From the NCBI RefSeq assembly GCF_030848505.1, contig NZ_JAVDDU010000005.1:62001-126000 (forward strand): a DNA stretch of 64,000 bases, given 5' to 3'. This stretch comes from Marinimicrobium hydrolyticum (lineage in GTDB: Bacteria > Pseudomonadota > Gammaproteobacteria > Pseudomonadales > Cellvibrionaceae). Both the position numbers and the translations under genes were made by a program. Below the pieces are notes generated by a model. It saw nothing but the letters and a program-made list of their open reading frames with translations. It was not told the origin of the DNA and searched no databases. Positions 1 through 9,470 of this stretch are shown piece after piece. Position 1 is the stretch's first letter, and every line of letters begins with the position of its first letter.

Positions 1-1472
1 CCAAATTTGTTTCCAGCGCCGCCTTGGGTTTGTCCCTGGCTGTCGGTGCGAGTGCGCAAGAAGTTACTCCGCTTGCCGAAGGGCATGACAAATTTTTGGG
101 CGGCATCTTTGCTACCAACCAAGTGGAAGGGTTTACTCAGTACTTCAACCAAGTGACGCCCGAAAACGCCGGTAAATGGGGCGCCGTCACCAACCAAAAC
201 AGCCGACCTGCTGAGTATCAGGACAGCTGGTTCGAGGGCGGTTGGCACGGTGGTTTAGATAATGCTTTTAACCTCGCCAAAGACAACGATTTCGTATTTC
301 GAATGCACGTGCTGATATGGGGCAACCAGCAGCCGGGTTGGATTCGAGATCTTCCGCAAGAGGAGCAGCTGGAAGCCATCCGTGAGTGGTTTGGCGTTCT
401 ACGGGATCGCTACAACGATGACCGAGGCGGATTTGATTATATTGAGGTGGTCAATGAACCCGTCAACGATCCGCCCGATGGCGAAGACGGCGATAGTGAC
501 GGTGGCCATTATGCGGACGCACTGGCCAGTGCCGTACAGGACGGCACTGGGGGTGAATGGGATTGGGCAATTGCCGCCTATGAAATGGCCCGTGAATACT
601 TCCCCCGGACTCCAGACGGTGGCAATAAATTGATGTTGAACGAGTACAACGTCATTAGTGTGGGCAGTGTTCGCTCCCGCTACCTGGAACTGGCGGAGCT
701 GTTGAAAGAGCGTGATTTGTTGGATGCTATCGGAGCACAGGCACACGCATTTTCTACCGGTGGCTCTTCGGCAAGCATTCGGGCTGCGATTGATGAAGTG
801 GCAGCGGTGGGAGTTCCCGTGTATATCACGGAAATGGATATCGACGGTCCTACAGACCAAGAGCAGTTGCTTGAATACTCGCGTGTTTTCCCAATTTTTT
901 GGGAGCATGAAGCGGTGGCAGGGGTGACCTTGTGGGGCTTCCGACCCGGATTGTGGCGTGACTCCGCCAACCTGGTTCGCACTGATGGTTCCGAGCGTCC
1001 TGCCATGAAATGGCTGCGTTGTTACTTGCAATGCGACACAGTGGCGGTGATCGAAGATCAGGTGTTCGAGCTGGGTGACAACGCAAGAGCTGGAGCGAAC
1101 ATCGGCCGCGTGGTTGGTCACAGCCCTAACGGTAACATTTCCTCCTGGGAGATTACCGGTGGTGATGATGCCTCTTTGTTTACCATCAACGAAGATGGTC
1201 GTTTGGCTCTGGCCAGCAACGCAACTCTGGATCACAGCATAGCTACCAGCCACGATATCAGCGTTGTCGCGCATGACAGTGAAGGCTCCAGCGAGCCGGT
1301 CACAGTACGCCTGAAAGTGCGGGACGAAGGTGGTCCTGCTGATAGCGGTGGTAACGGCGGTAGCGACTACACGCCACCTGTTAAGAGCACGGGCGGCGGC
1401 GCGAGCAGCCTCCTGTTGCTGATGCTCACCATGCTGGGTGGTGCTGGGCTGATGTCCCGCCGCACTCGCTAG
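1..1472 (+). CDS. GH10 endo-1,4-beta-xylanase with cadherin-like domain and GlyGly-CTERM tail (5' partial)
   Basis: Secreted xylanase cleaving internal beta-1,4 bonds of xylan. The reading frame is open to the window edge (K-F-V-S-S-A-A before the first internal TTG at 24), so the start and the beginning of the signal peptide lie upstream; cleavage is likely after GASA. The GH10 barrel carries the acid/base Glu in VVNEPVN (near base 456) and the nucleophile Glu in ITEMDI (near 831). After the barrel comes a cadherin-like beta domain of about 90 residues (FELGDNA...VTVRLKV), a Gly/Ser linker, and a C-terminal GGGASS, hydrophobic stretch and RRTR. That tail fits the GlyGly-CTERM signal used by rhombosortase, which suggests processing at the cell surface. 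A strong terminator follows. Confidence 0.93.
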   Translation, partial: KFVSSAALGLSLAVGASAQEVTPLAEGHDKFLGGIFATNQVEGFTQYFNQVTPENAGKWGAVTNQNSRPAEYQDSWFEGGWHGGLDNAFNLAKDNDFVFRMHVLIWGNQQPGWIRDLPQEEQLEAIREWFGVLRDRYNDDRGGFDYIEVVNEPVNDPPDGEDGDSDGGHYADALASAVQDGTGGEWDWAIAAYEMAREYFPRTPDGGNKLMLNEYNVISVGSVRSRYLELAELLKERDLLDAIGAQAHAFSTGGSSASIRAAIDEVAAVGVPVYITEMDIDGPTDQEQLLEYSRVFPIFWEHEAVAGVTLWGFRPGLWRDSANLVRTDGSERPAMKWLRCYLQCDTVAVIEDQVFELGDNARAGANIGRVVGHSPNGNISSWEITGGDDASLFTINEDGRLALASNATLDHSIATSHDISVVAHDSEGSSEPVTVRLKVRDEGGPADSGGNGGSDYTPPVKSTGGGASSLLLLMLTMLGGAGLMSRRTR

Positions 1473-1489
1473 GAGTTTCAGCTCCACAT

Positions 1490-1519
1490 AAAAAAAGCGG
1501 CCATTGGCCGCTTTTTTTA
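1490..1519. terminator. Bidirectional rho-independent terminator
   Basis: Perfect stem AGCGGCC / GGCCGCT with a 3-base loop, flanked by an A-run on the left and a T-run on the right. It lies between the converging xylanase and aldo/keto reductase genes and can serve both strands. Confidence 0.85.
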
Positions 1520-1547
1520 TGTTCGGTTACTTTCGAGCCCTACTGAA

Positions 1548-2528
1548 TCAATAAACGCCGCGAATGTGCTCTTTCACTCGCTGCTGGTAAAACTCGTACA
1601 ATTCGTTGTGCAGACTTTCGGGTAAGGGAGCTAACTCGCTGACGCGCACGTTTTCTCGTACCTGGGCAGCCGAACTGGCGCCGGGAATAATCGTGCTCAC
1701 CGCGTCCTGATCCAGCAACCAACGCATAGCCATTTGCGCCATGGTGTAACCCTCAGGCACCTTATCGTTCAGCTCCCGAACCAGCTGGACGCCAGTTTCA
1801 AACGGAATGCCGGCGAAGGTTTCGCCCACGCTGAAAGCTTTGCCTTCACGATTGAAGTTGCGATGATCTGTGGATGCGAACTGAGTTTTCTCATCAAACT
1901 TGCCGCTCAGCATGCCGCTGGCCAACGGTAGGCGCACAATAATGCCAATCTGGTTTTCTTTCGCTTTGGGCAACAGCTCATCACGCAACTTCTGGCGGAA
2001 GATGTTGTAGATCACTTGCAGCGACGTTAGGTCGGAGTGCTCCGCGCAAATCAAAGCTTCCTCGACGGTTTCCACGCTGGCACCAAAGTAGCGAATCAAG
2101 CCTTCCTGTTGCACGGTGCGCAGCCAATCGAAGATTTCTCCCCTGGCCACCACTTCTGTGGGCACGCAGTGCAATTGCAGCAAGTCGATGCAGTCGCGCT
2201 TCAGCCGGTCTTGTGAGCGGCGCACAGCGTCGCGCAGATTGTTCAGAGAGTATTTGTCCGGATAGGTCTCGCCACCGCGGCCGTACTTGGTGGCAATGAT
2301 CGGGCGCGGTTCGCTCTGGCTCAAGCGTTGCCCAAGAAAACGCTCACTGGCACCAGCGCCATACACATCGGCGGTATCGAAAAAATTCACTTGTTTATCC
2401 AGCGCGGTCTCAATAATGGCGCCGACGGTTTGTTCCTCAATGGGGCCAAAATCGCCGCCCAGTTGCCAGCAGCCCAGGCCCACTTCACTGACTTGTAAAT
2501 CGCTGTTGCCCAATTGCCGTTGATTCAT
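1548..2528 (-). CDS. Aldo/keto reductase
   Basis: NAD(P)H-dependent oxidoreductase of the AKR superfamily, 326 residues, cytoplasmic. Catalytic tetrad residues are visible: Asp in FFDTADVYGAG, the following Tyr, Lys in IATKYGRGG and His in LLQLHCV. A conserved nucleotide-binding region (IIPGASSAAQVREN) lies near the C-terminus. The start ATG at 2528 is preceded by a good ribosome site (AGAGGTG, 4-base spacing). Substrate is not predictable. It is a single gene converging on the xylanase across a shared terminator. Confidence 0.88.
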   Translation of the reverse strand: MNQRQLGNSDLQVSEVGLGCWQLGGDFGPIEEQTVGAIIETALDKQVNFFDTADVYGAGASERFLGQRLSQSEPRPIIATKYGRGGETYPDKYSLNNLRDAVRRSQDRLKRDCIDLLQLHCVPTEVVARGEIFDWLRTVQQEGLIRYFGASVETVEEALICAEHSDLTSLQVIYNIFRQKLRDELLPKAKENQIGIIVRLPLASGMLSGKFDEKTQFASTDHRNFNREGKAFSVGETFAGIPFETGVQLVRELNDKVPEGYTMAQMAMRWLLDQDAVSTIIPGASSAAQVRENVRVSELAPLPESLHNELYEFYQQRVKEHIRGVY

Positions 2529-2637
2529 CGCGCACCTCTTTTTTGTACTGCCAGGAGTAACGTAACGCGCGCAGGGTTCGCGCGTTTAGTGAACCGGGTA
2601 TGGTACCAGTTTTGGGCGGGTTCGGCTTTGGTGACGT

Positions 2638-3723
2638 TTACTCAGTTAAACAGGCCGGATCGAAGGCGTAGTGACCACTCAGCCAGTTGAGCAGTTCTTG
2701 GGCGCTGACTGAACTGTCGGCAAACGGCTGGTAACGGTTTTTTAAGTGCAGGCGCTGTGACTCAGTGAGAGCGTCGAGCCCAGTATCCTGAAGCAGAGGT
2801 CGATCTTCGATCAGTCGCTCCGCCAAAGCGGGCTCACATAGGCGCTGGCACGCCTGAATAAAGGCCGCTTCAGTTTGGTAGCCATCACCCTCGCGGTAGG
2901 CTTGGGGGAGGGTGCTTAACGGAATCTGCGATAGGTAGGGTTGATTCATGGGGTTTACAGCGTGCCCAGCCAGGTGCCCTTCAAGGTGAGCGCGATCTTT
3001 AGAGAAGGCTTGCAGGCGCAGCTGCTGGCACAGCTTTTGGCTATCGTTAACGGGGTAGTTATCCCATAGAAACGGGCGCCGCCCTAACAGACTGTTTACT
3101 TGCTCAAGATGTGCTTCAGGGTAATGTTCGGAGCACACTTTGGGCCCCGTCCAGAAAATATCAATGGCGGAATCCAGGCCTTGCGCCAAAGTTTTCCAGT
3201 AGTCGGCGGGACGAGCGCCAAAGACTTTTTCCAGAATCGGGTCAAAGCTGTAGTAGGTGGGGCAAAACACAATGCGTGAAGCGCTGGTGGTATTCGCGGC
3301 GGTTTGTACCAGCTCCACCTGCCTCTGGGCCAGTTCTGGCAGATCGCCGCGCATATCGTCAAACAGCAGGCACAAAATATCTGGCTCAAGACGATTCAAT
3401 GATTCGATTTTACGGGTTAATGCGACTCGACTGTCTGCACTCGGTTGCCGGTAGAGTTCGTACGGGCTCAGGCCCACACCAAACTTAACTCCCGCCTGTT
3501 GATAGCGCGATCGCAGCTGTAGTAGCTGTGACCACTGTGCTGCGGTCCAGTCCTCTTGCCAGCGGCGCCTGAGGATCGCGTCGCTTTTAGGGGCGTAGAT
3601 GTAAAAATCATAGCCGTGCTGCGCCATAAAGCTGGCGTAGCTTTCCCGCGCGGACCAGGACCAGGGGCGGCCGAAAAAGCCTTCGATCACACCCAGGGGG
3701 GTGGAAACAGATGTGTGCGCCAT
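2638..3723 (-). CDS. GH84-type beta-N-acetylglucosaminidase domain protein
   Basis: Member of the hyaluronidase/O-GlcNAcase fold (GH84). These enzymes remove N-acetylglucosamine by substrate-assisted catalysis. GVIEGFFGRPWSW opens the barrel, the paired catalytic aspartates are in CLLFDDMRGD (Asp122-Asp123) and LWDNYPVND forms the later substrate-contact segment. I chose ATG 3723 (361 residues; GGGAAG upstream); the frame stays open to 3888, but that extension precedes the conserved domain and has no family features. No signal peptide or membrane segment, so probably cytoplasmic, which is unlike secreted bacterial GH84 toxins. Substrate unknown: perhaps GlcNAc from murein or chitin, or a glycosylated protein. 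Confidence 0.8.
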   Translation of the reverse strand: MAHTSVSTPLGVIEGFFGRPWSWSARESYASFMAQHGYDFYIYAPKSDAILRRRWQEDWTAAQWSQLLQLRSRYQQAGVKFGVGLSPYELYRQPSADSRVALTRKIESLNRLEPDILCLLFDDMRGDLPELAQRQVELVQTAANTTSASRIVFCPTYYSFDPILEKVFGARPADYWKTLAQGLDSAIDIFWTGPKVCSEHYPEAHLEQVNSLLGRRPFLWDNYPVNDSQKLCQQLRLQAFSKDRAHLEGHLAGHAVNPMNQPYLSQIPLSTLPQAYREGDGYQTEAAFIQACQRLCEPALAERLIEDRPLLQDTGLDALTESQRLHLKNRYQPFADSSVSAQELLNWLSGHYAFDPACLTE

Positions 3724-4119
3724 AATCACTTCCCGCCGATTTCCCGCCAGCTTACCCAGCTGGGGAGGGTATGGGAAGTCATCGGCCAAAAGTGCCTGGG
3801 ACTCGGGCATGGCGCGCTCTGCCAGGAGTGGCGTGGATTGACACTCAGGCCCTAAAAGCCTAAGATAGCCGCCTTTTTGGAACCCCACTATCTCGCCCGG
3901 CCAGCGCCAGACATACAGCTTGTACAGGTGTTTGCAGGCACGCTGGTATCAATCTTTTACCCAAAGCGACCGCTGGTCCGGGGCTCGGGCCGGCTGCGAA
4001 CAGCTCGCCCGATGACAGGGCTGCGCGGGCCCATGTCATTGGCGGCGAAAGGCGGTTTTGTATCGCTACACATTGTGCAATCCGGCTGCGTGTGCAGCCC
4101 AGGGAACAAGAGGTATTCC
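3724..4119. other. Divergent intergenic region, GH84 / pgi
   Basis: 396 bases separating the divergent GH84 and pgi starts. The pgi frame is open leftward to 3877, but the translation there has no similarity to the enzyme. It presumably holds both promoters. I see no convincing -35/-10 pair, operator or hairpin. Confidence 0.5.
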
Positions 4120-5769
4120 ATGGCAAGTCGTACTGAGTTATCCAGCTGGCAGGCTCTGACCCAACACACCCAGAACATGCGTACCCGGAAAATCAAGGAT
4201 CTGTTTTCCGAAGATCAAGCGCGCTTCGATAAGTTCTCCCTCCAGTTACCGCATTTTTTGTTCGACTTTTCCAAAAACCTGATCACCGAAGAGACTAAAT
4301 CGCTACTGCTCGACTTGGCGAAAGAGACCGATGTGGCCGGTTGGCGGGATAAGATGTTTGCCGGCGAGCACCTCAACCGCACCGAAGATCGCGCCGTGAT
4401 GCATGTGGCGCTGCGGGATAAATCCGGCGCCCCCATTATGATCGACGGCAAAGACATGCGTCCGGTGGTGGAAGGCGAGCTGAAGCGCATGCGCGCTCTG
4501 GTAGAGCAAGTGCGTTCGGGTGAATGGCGAGGCTACAGTGATAAGGCAATTACTGATGTGGTAAGCATCGGTATCGGTGGCTCCAACCTCGGCCCACTGA
4601 TGGCCACTGAAGCACTGAAGTCTTACGCGGATGGCCGCCTTAATGTGCACTATGTATCCAACGTGGATGGTGCTCAAATTGCCGACGTGCTGGATCACGT
4701 AGATCCCGAAACCACGTTGTTTGTCATCGCCTCAAAAAGCTTCACCACCCCCGAAACCACTCTGAATGCCAATACGGCGCGAGCTTGGTTTTTGAGCAAT
4801 GGTGGCAGTGAGGACACGACCAGTCGTCATTTTATTGCCGTGTCCTCCAACGTCGAAAAAGCCGTGGCATTCGGTGTGGGCAAAGACAATATATTTGAAA
4901 TGTGGGACTGGGTCGGAGGCCGTTTCTCACTTTGGTCGGCCATCGGCTTGCCCATCGCCTTGCAGCTGGGTTTTGAGCTGTTCGACGAGTTGTTGCAAGG
5001 CGCTTTCGAGATGGATACCCACTTTCGCGAAGCACCGCTGGAAGCCAATGCGCCCGTATTGATGGCACTACTCGGTGTTTGGAATGGCAACTTCCTGGGT
5101 TACCGGGCGCACGCCTTGCTGGCCTATGATCAGTGTCTGCATCGCCTGCCGGCGTATATGCAGCAGGCAGAGATGGAAAGTAATGGTAAGTCCGTTAACT
5201 GGGCCGGCGAGCCTCTGGCTTACCCCAGCTGCCCGCTCATTTGGGGTGAAGTGGGTATTAACGGTCAGCACGCGTTTTACCAGCTGCTCCATCAAGGTAC
5301 CGACATAATTCCAGCCGATTTCATCGGTTCAATTAACAGTACGCAGCCAGTGCCCGGCCATCACGACGCGTTGATGGCGAACTACTTCGCCCAGACCGAA
5401 GCGCTAATGAAGGGCATCAGTGCCGAGGAAGTGCGCGCCGATCTGACCGCCAAAGGCGTAGCGCCGGAGCGTATTGAAGAATTGGTGCCCCATAAGGTCC
5501 ATCCGGGCAACCGGCCCACCAACAGTCTTTTGCTTAATAAAGTGGAAGCTAAGTCCCTGGGCGCCCTGATTGCGCTTTATGAGCACAAGATCTTTGTGCA
5601 AGGCATTATTTGGGATGTGCATTCTTTCGACCAGTGGGGCGTGGAACTGGGCAAGGTGCTGGCGGCAGGCATAGAGCCAGAATTGGCGCCTGACAACGAG
5701 GTCAGTGGCAAGCATGATGCCTCAACCCGCCATCTGATAGAATATTACAAGAAAGCAAAACAGCAATAG
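4120..5769 (+). CDS. pgi: Glucose-6-phosphate isomerase
   Basis: Interconverts glucose 6-phosphate and fructose 6-phosphate in the cytoplasm. ATG 4120 gives 549 residues, the usual bacterial length, with a ribosome site (AAGAGG) just upstream; the frame extends further 5' without family similarity. Family signatures are visible: FVIASKSFTTPETTLNA (phosphate binding), DWVGGRFSLWSAIGLP and, near the C-terminus, GIIWDVHSFDQWGVELGK. First gene of a sugar-phosphate block on the same strand. In an Entner-Doudoroff organism it lets fructose 6-phosphate recycle back to glucose 6-phosphate. Confidence 0.97.
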   Translation: MASRTELSSWQALTQHTQNMRTRKIKDLFSEDQARFDKFSLQLPHFLFDFSKNLITEETKSLLLDLAKETDVAGWRDKMFAGEHLNRTEDRAVMHVALRDKSGAPIMIDGKDMRPVVEGELKRMRALVEQVRSGEWRGYSDKAITDVVSIGIGGSNLGPLMATEALKSYADGRLNVHYVSNVDGAQIADVLDHVDPETTLFVIASKSFTTPETTLNANTARAWFLSNGGSEDTTSRHFIAVSSNVEKAVAFGVGKDNIFEMWDWVGGRFSLWSAIGLPIALQLGFELFDELLQGAFEMDTHFREAPLEANAPVLMALLGVWNGNFLGYRAHALLAYDQCLHRLPAYMQQAEMESNGKSVNWAGEPLAYPSCPLIWGEVGINGQHAFYQLLHQGTDIIPADFIGSINSTQPVPGHHDALMANYFAQTEALMKGISAEEVRADLTAKGVAPERIEELVPHKVHPGNRPTNSLLLNKVEAKSLGALIALYEHKIFVQGIIWDVHSFDQWGVELGKVLAAGIEPELAPDNEVSGKHDASTRHLIEYYKKAKQQ

Positions 5770-5781
5770 CGGTAGTCGGCG

Positions 5782-5803
5782 TCGGGCCCAATGGTGGGCC
5801 CGA
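5782..5803 (+). terminator. Possible terminator hairpin after pgi
   Basis: Perfect 9-bp GC-rich stem TCGGGCCCA / TGGGCCCGA with loop ATGG, 12 bases after the pgi stop. There is no proper T-run, so it may be an attenuating or mRNA-end hairpin. The rest of the 312-base pgi-edd gap (to 6081) shows nothing else I can name, although it presumably carries the edd promoter. Confidence 0.45.
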
Positions 5804-6081
5804 TGTCGGTTTAAACGTGGGCGCACCGCTGCACGGAGACTTGTGAGAGAGCGGATCGCTATCAGGCGGCAACGAATCGCCCGGAGTGATCACCGTGTAC
5901 GTTTTAAAGCCGGCAGGCTTGTTATGCCTCGTGTGTAGGGTTGACCGGCGGCCTGCTCGGCGCCAGGGGATACGTAAAGGGCGCGAGCCCGAGCTGGAAT
6001 GAGCGATAAAATGCGCTGCATTCCGCCCGTATTCAGGCGATGGGGCGATGCTGACACACTCAAAGAATCTATGGTGCTGAT

Positions 6082-7902
6082 ATGACTCACAAGAAACTCT
6101 CGGAGATTACTCAACGCATTACCGAGCGCAGTCGCGATACGCGTGCCCGTTACCTGGAGCGCATTGAGCGTATGCGCAGCAACGGTCCGGCACGCAAGCG
6201 GCTCTCGTGCGGAAATCTGGCACACGGTTTTGCCGGTGTTCTGTCTCCTGACAAAGAGGCTCTGGCCGAGGGCGACGCCCCTAATTTGGGGGTGGTATCG
6301 GCTTACAATGAAATGCTGTCCGCCCACCAACCCTACGGGACCTACCTGGAACCCATCAAGGCCGCCGCGCATTCCGTGGGCATGACCGCCCAGTTCGCTG
6401 GTGGCGTTCCCGCCATGTGCGACGGGGTGACTCAGGGTCGGGACGGGATGGACCTATCCCTCTTTAGTCGCGACGTCATCGCCATGTCCACGGCCGTGGC
6501 ACTCTCCCACGATATGTTCGACGGGGCTGCCTGCCTGGGTATTTGCGACAAGATCGTACCGGGCCTGATGATAGGCTCTCTGTCCTTTGGGCATCTGCCA
6601 GTCGTGTTTATCCCCGCTGGCCCCATGACACCTGGTTTACCTAATTCTGAAAAAGTCCGTGTGCGGCAGTTGTTCGCAGAAGGCAAAGTGGGTCGTAAGG
6701 AATTGCTGCAGGCGGAAAGCGAGTCCTACCACAGTCCCGGCACTTGCACGTTTTACGGTACCGCCAACAGCAACCAGATGCTGATGGAAATGATGGGCAT
6801 GCAGTTGCCCGGCAGCTCGTTTGTGAACCCCGATACGCCTCTGCGTGAAGCGTTGACCGCTGAAGCGATTCGCCAGTTGTCCCGCAATACCGACGCGGCT
6901 GGCGGCTACACGCCCATGTCCGAAGTGGTGGACGAGAAAGCGGTCATTAATGGCATGATTGGCTTGTTGGCGACTGGTGGCTCGACTAACCACGCCATTC
7001 ATATTATGGCCATCGCCCGCGCGGCGGGCGTGCAGGTCAACTGGCAGGATCTCTCTGACCTGTCGGATATTATCCCTCTGATGTGTCACATTTACCCCAA
7101 CGGCATGGCGGACATCAATCGCTTCCAAGCTGTGGGCGGCATGGGCTATCTGATGCGCGAGCTGCGCGCCGAAGGGCTACTGCACGACGACGTAAAAACC
7201 ATTATGGGCAGCGAAGGTGGCCTGGCTCCTTACACCAAGGAGCCGTTCCTGGAAGATGGCAAGCTGGCTTGGCGCGACGCCCCGACCGAAAGCCTGGACG
7301 ACACTGTTCTGCGTCCGGCCGGTAAAGCGTTTAGCCCGGTAGGCGGTATGAAGCTGTTGACCGGCAACTTGGGTCGCTGCGTGATCAAGACCTCCGCCGT
7401 TAAGCCGGAACACCGCAAAGTGAAAGCGCCTGCCGTGGTGTTTCACACCCAGGAAGCCATGACGGAAGCGTTTAAAAGCGGTGAACTCAATAAGGATTTG
7501 GTGGCCGTGGTGCGTTTCCAGGGCCCGAAAGCCAATGGCATGCCCGAGCTACACAAACTCACGCCGGGCCTGGGCGTACTGCAGGATCGCGGCTACAAGG
7601 TCGCTTTGGTGACCGATGGCAGGATGTCCGGTGCCTCTGGTAAAATCCCCGCCGCCATTCACCTGACGCCTGAAGCTCTGGATGGTGGTCCTATCTCGCT
7701 GGTGCGCGAGGGCGACATGATTGAGCTGGACGCGGAGGCGGGCACGCTGGAGCTGCTGGTGGACGAAAAAGAGTTGCGCGAGCGCAAGCCCATCGAAGCC
7801 GACCTGTCCGCCAGTCACGAGGGAATGGGCCGTGAACTGTTTGCTCCCATGCGTCGTACCGTGGGAACGGCCGAAGAGGGTGCCACTGTATTCGAGTGGT
7901 AA
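6082..7902 (+). CDS. edd: Phosphogluconate dehydratase
   Basis: First committed step of the Entner-Doudoroff pathway: 6-phosphogluconate to 2-keto-3-deoxy-6-phosphogluconate plus water, using an iron-sulfur cluster. 606 residues, normal for Edd. Both IlvD/Edd signatures are present: [11 protein letters not shown] and [18 protein letters not shown]. The cluster-ligand cysteines of the family are in [16 protein letters not shown] and NLGRCVIKT. Edd rather than IlvD is supported by the neighbours zwf, pgl and eda. Confidence 0.96.
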   Translation: MTHKKLSEITQRITERSRDTRARYLERIERMRSNGPARKRLSCGNLAHGFAGVLSPDKEALAEGDAPNLGVVSAYNEMLSAHQPYGTYLEPIKAAAHSVGMTAQFAGGVPAMCDGVTQGRDGMDLSLFSRDVIAMSTAVALSHDMFDGAACLGICDKIVPGLMIGSLSFGHLPVVFIPAGPMTPGLPNSEKVRVRQLFAEGKVGRKELLQAESESYHSPGTCTFYGTANSNQMLMEMMGMQLPGSSFVNPDTPLREALTAEAIRQLSRNTDAAGGYTPMSEVVDEKAVINGMIGLLATGGSTNHAIHIMAIARAAGVQVNWQDLSDLSDIIPLMCHIYPNGMADINRFQAVGGMGYLMRELRAEGLLHDDVKTIMGSEGGLAPYTKEPFLEDGKLAWRDAPTESLDDTVLRPAGKAFSPVGGMKLLTGNLGRCVIKTSAVKPEHRKVKAPAVVFHTQEAMTEAFKSGELNKDLVAVVRFQGPKANGMPELHKLTPGLGVLQDRGYKVALVTDGRMSGASGKIPAAIHLTPEALDGGPISLVREGDMIELDAEAGTLELLVDEKELRERKPIEADLSASHEGMGRELFAPMRRTVGTAEEGATVFEW

Positions 7903-7988
7903 CTCAGAGACACTGAACACCGGCTTCCGGGCCGGCTCGAGGGTGCCAGTTTTCCCTCACAACAAGAACCGAACACAAGGTTGATTCC

Positions 7989-9470
7989 ATGCTCAAAGCG
8001 TTTGATTTTGTCATTTTCGGAGGTGCCGGCGACTTGGCACTGCGCAAACTTCTGCCGGGCCTGTATCGCGCCTACCGCAATGACGAGTTGCCCTCGGGCA
8101 CCCGAATTCTGGGTATCTGCCGCCGCGAAAAACAGGTGGCCGACTATCAGCAAAATATCCGCGCGGCCGCTCAGGAGCATTTGCGCCCCGACGAATTTGA
8201 TGGTGAAGCGTGGGATACCTTTGCCCAGTGCATTATTCCAGTGTTTCTGAATATCGACGAGCAGGATGAGCACTGGAAAAACCTGGCCGACCTGCTGAAC
8301 GCTGGCAATGAGCAGCGAGTGTTTTATCTGGCCACGCCTCCGGGTGTGTTTGGGGTCTGCTGTAAAAATCTCTCGGACGTGGGTTTGATCACGCCTACCT
8401 CGCGCGTGGTGGTGGAAAAACCCCTGGGTTACGACCTGCAAACCGCGGAGGAGATCAACTCGCAAATCGCCGAATACTTCGACGAGCGCAGCATCTTCCG
8501 TATCGATCACTATTTGGGCAAAGAAACCGTTCAGAACCTACTGGCTCTGCGTTTCACCAACAGCATTTTTGAAAACCTGTGGGACGCCAAGTCCATTGAC
8601 CATGTACAAATCAGCATTTCAGAAACCGTCGGCCTCGAAGGTCGTGCCAGTTTCTATGACGATGCCGGTGCGTTGCGTGACATGGTGCAAAACCACCTGT
8701 TGCAGTTGTTGTGCCTGGTGGCCATGGAGTCTCCGAACAAACTGACGGCCGACAGCATCCGCTCTGAAAAACTCAAGGTGTTGGAGTCCCTGCGCCCGCT
8801 GAAAGGCGACGCGGTAAAATGGCATACCATTCGCGGTCAATACGTGGCCGGTGAAGTGGGTGGCAAAAAAGTCCCCGGCTATCTGGAAGAACTTGGGAAT
8901 GACAAAAGTACCACAGAAACTTTTGTCGCCATCCGTGCCCACATCGATAACTGGCGCTGGGCCAATGTGCCTTTTTACTTGCGTACCGGTAAGCGTATGC
9001 GTCGGCGCGCTGCGGAAATCGTCATTCAGTACAAAGATGTTTCTCACCGGGTGTACCCTTCCGCTGCGGGAACACTGGAGCCGAACCGTCTGGTGATTCG
9101 CCTGCAGCCGGAGGAGAGCATCCAGATCATTGTTACTTCCAAGAACCTGGAAAAGCACGAAACTGAGCTGCTGCCGGTCGCGTTGAATTTGAATTTTGCG
9201 GAAACGTACAAGCATTTTGTCAGTGATGCGTACAAGCGCTTGATGCTGGACGCCGCCGCAGACGATCCGAGCTTGTTCATTCACCGCAACGAAGTGGCTG
9301 CAGCCTGGAGCTGGATCGACCCCATCATTGAAGCCTGGCAGCGCCCGGAAAATCGGCCCCTGCCTTACCCGGCAGGCAGCTGGGGGCCCGAGGCTTCCCA
9401 GGAACTGCTCTCGGGTGATGAGCGGAGTTGGTTCAATATTGATGAACTGCTGGAGAGAGGGAAATCCTAA
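7989..9470 (+). CDS. zwf: Glucose-6-phosphate 1-dehydrogenase
   Basis: Oxidises glucose 6-phosphate to 6-phosphogluconolactone with NAD(P)+. 493 residues. The N-terminal dinucleotide fold starts FGGAGDLALRKL, and the active-site signature RIDHYLGKETVQN carries the catalytic His and substrate-binding Lys. The stop codon shares one base with the pgl start (TAATG at 9468-9472), so the next two pathway enzymes are translationally coupled. Confidence 0.97.
   Translation: MLKAFDFVIFGGAGDLALRKLLPGLYRAYRNDELPSGTRILGICRREKQVADYQQNIRAAAQEHLRPDEFDGEAWDTFAQCIIPVFLNIDEQDEHWKNLADLLNAGNEQRVFYLATPPGVFGVCCKNLSDVGLITPTSRVVVEKPLGYDLQTAEEINSQIAEYFDERSIFRIDHYLGKETVQNLLALRFTNSIFENLWDAKSIDHVQISISETVGLEGRASFYDDAGALRDMVQNHLLQLLCLVAMESPNKLTADSIRSEKLKVLESLRPLKGDAVKWHTIRGQYVAGEVGGKKVPGYLEELGNDKSTTETFVAIRAHIDNWRWANVPFYLRTGKRMRRRAAEIVIQYKDVSHRVYPSAAGTLEPNRLVIRLQPEESIQIIVTSKNLEKHETELLPVALNLNFAETYKHFVSDAYKRLMLDAAADDPSLFIHRNEVAAAWSWIDPIIEAWQRPENRPLPYPAGSWGPEASQELLSGDERSWFNIDELLERGKS

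Noticed and set aside
399-1487. 362-codon frame on - opposite the first xylanase
   Set aside because: The + frame has complete GH10 catalytic motifs; the minus translation is Cys/His/Thr-rich nonsense.
3877-4119. N-terminal extension of Pgi (81 codons)
   Set aside because: ATG 4120 gives the family length with a ribosome site; the extension has no similarity and overlaps the likely promoter region.
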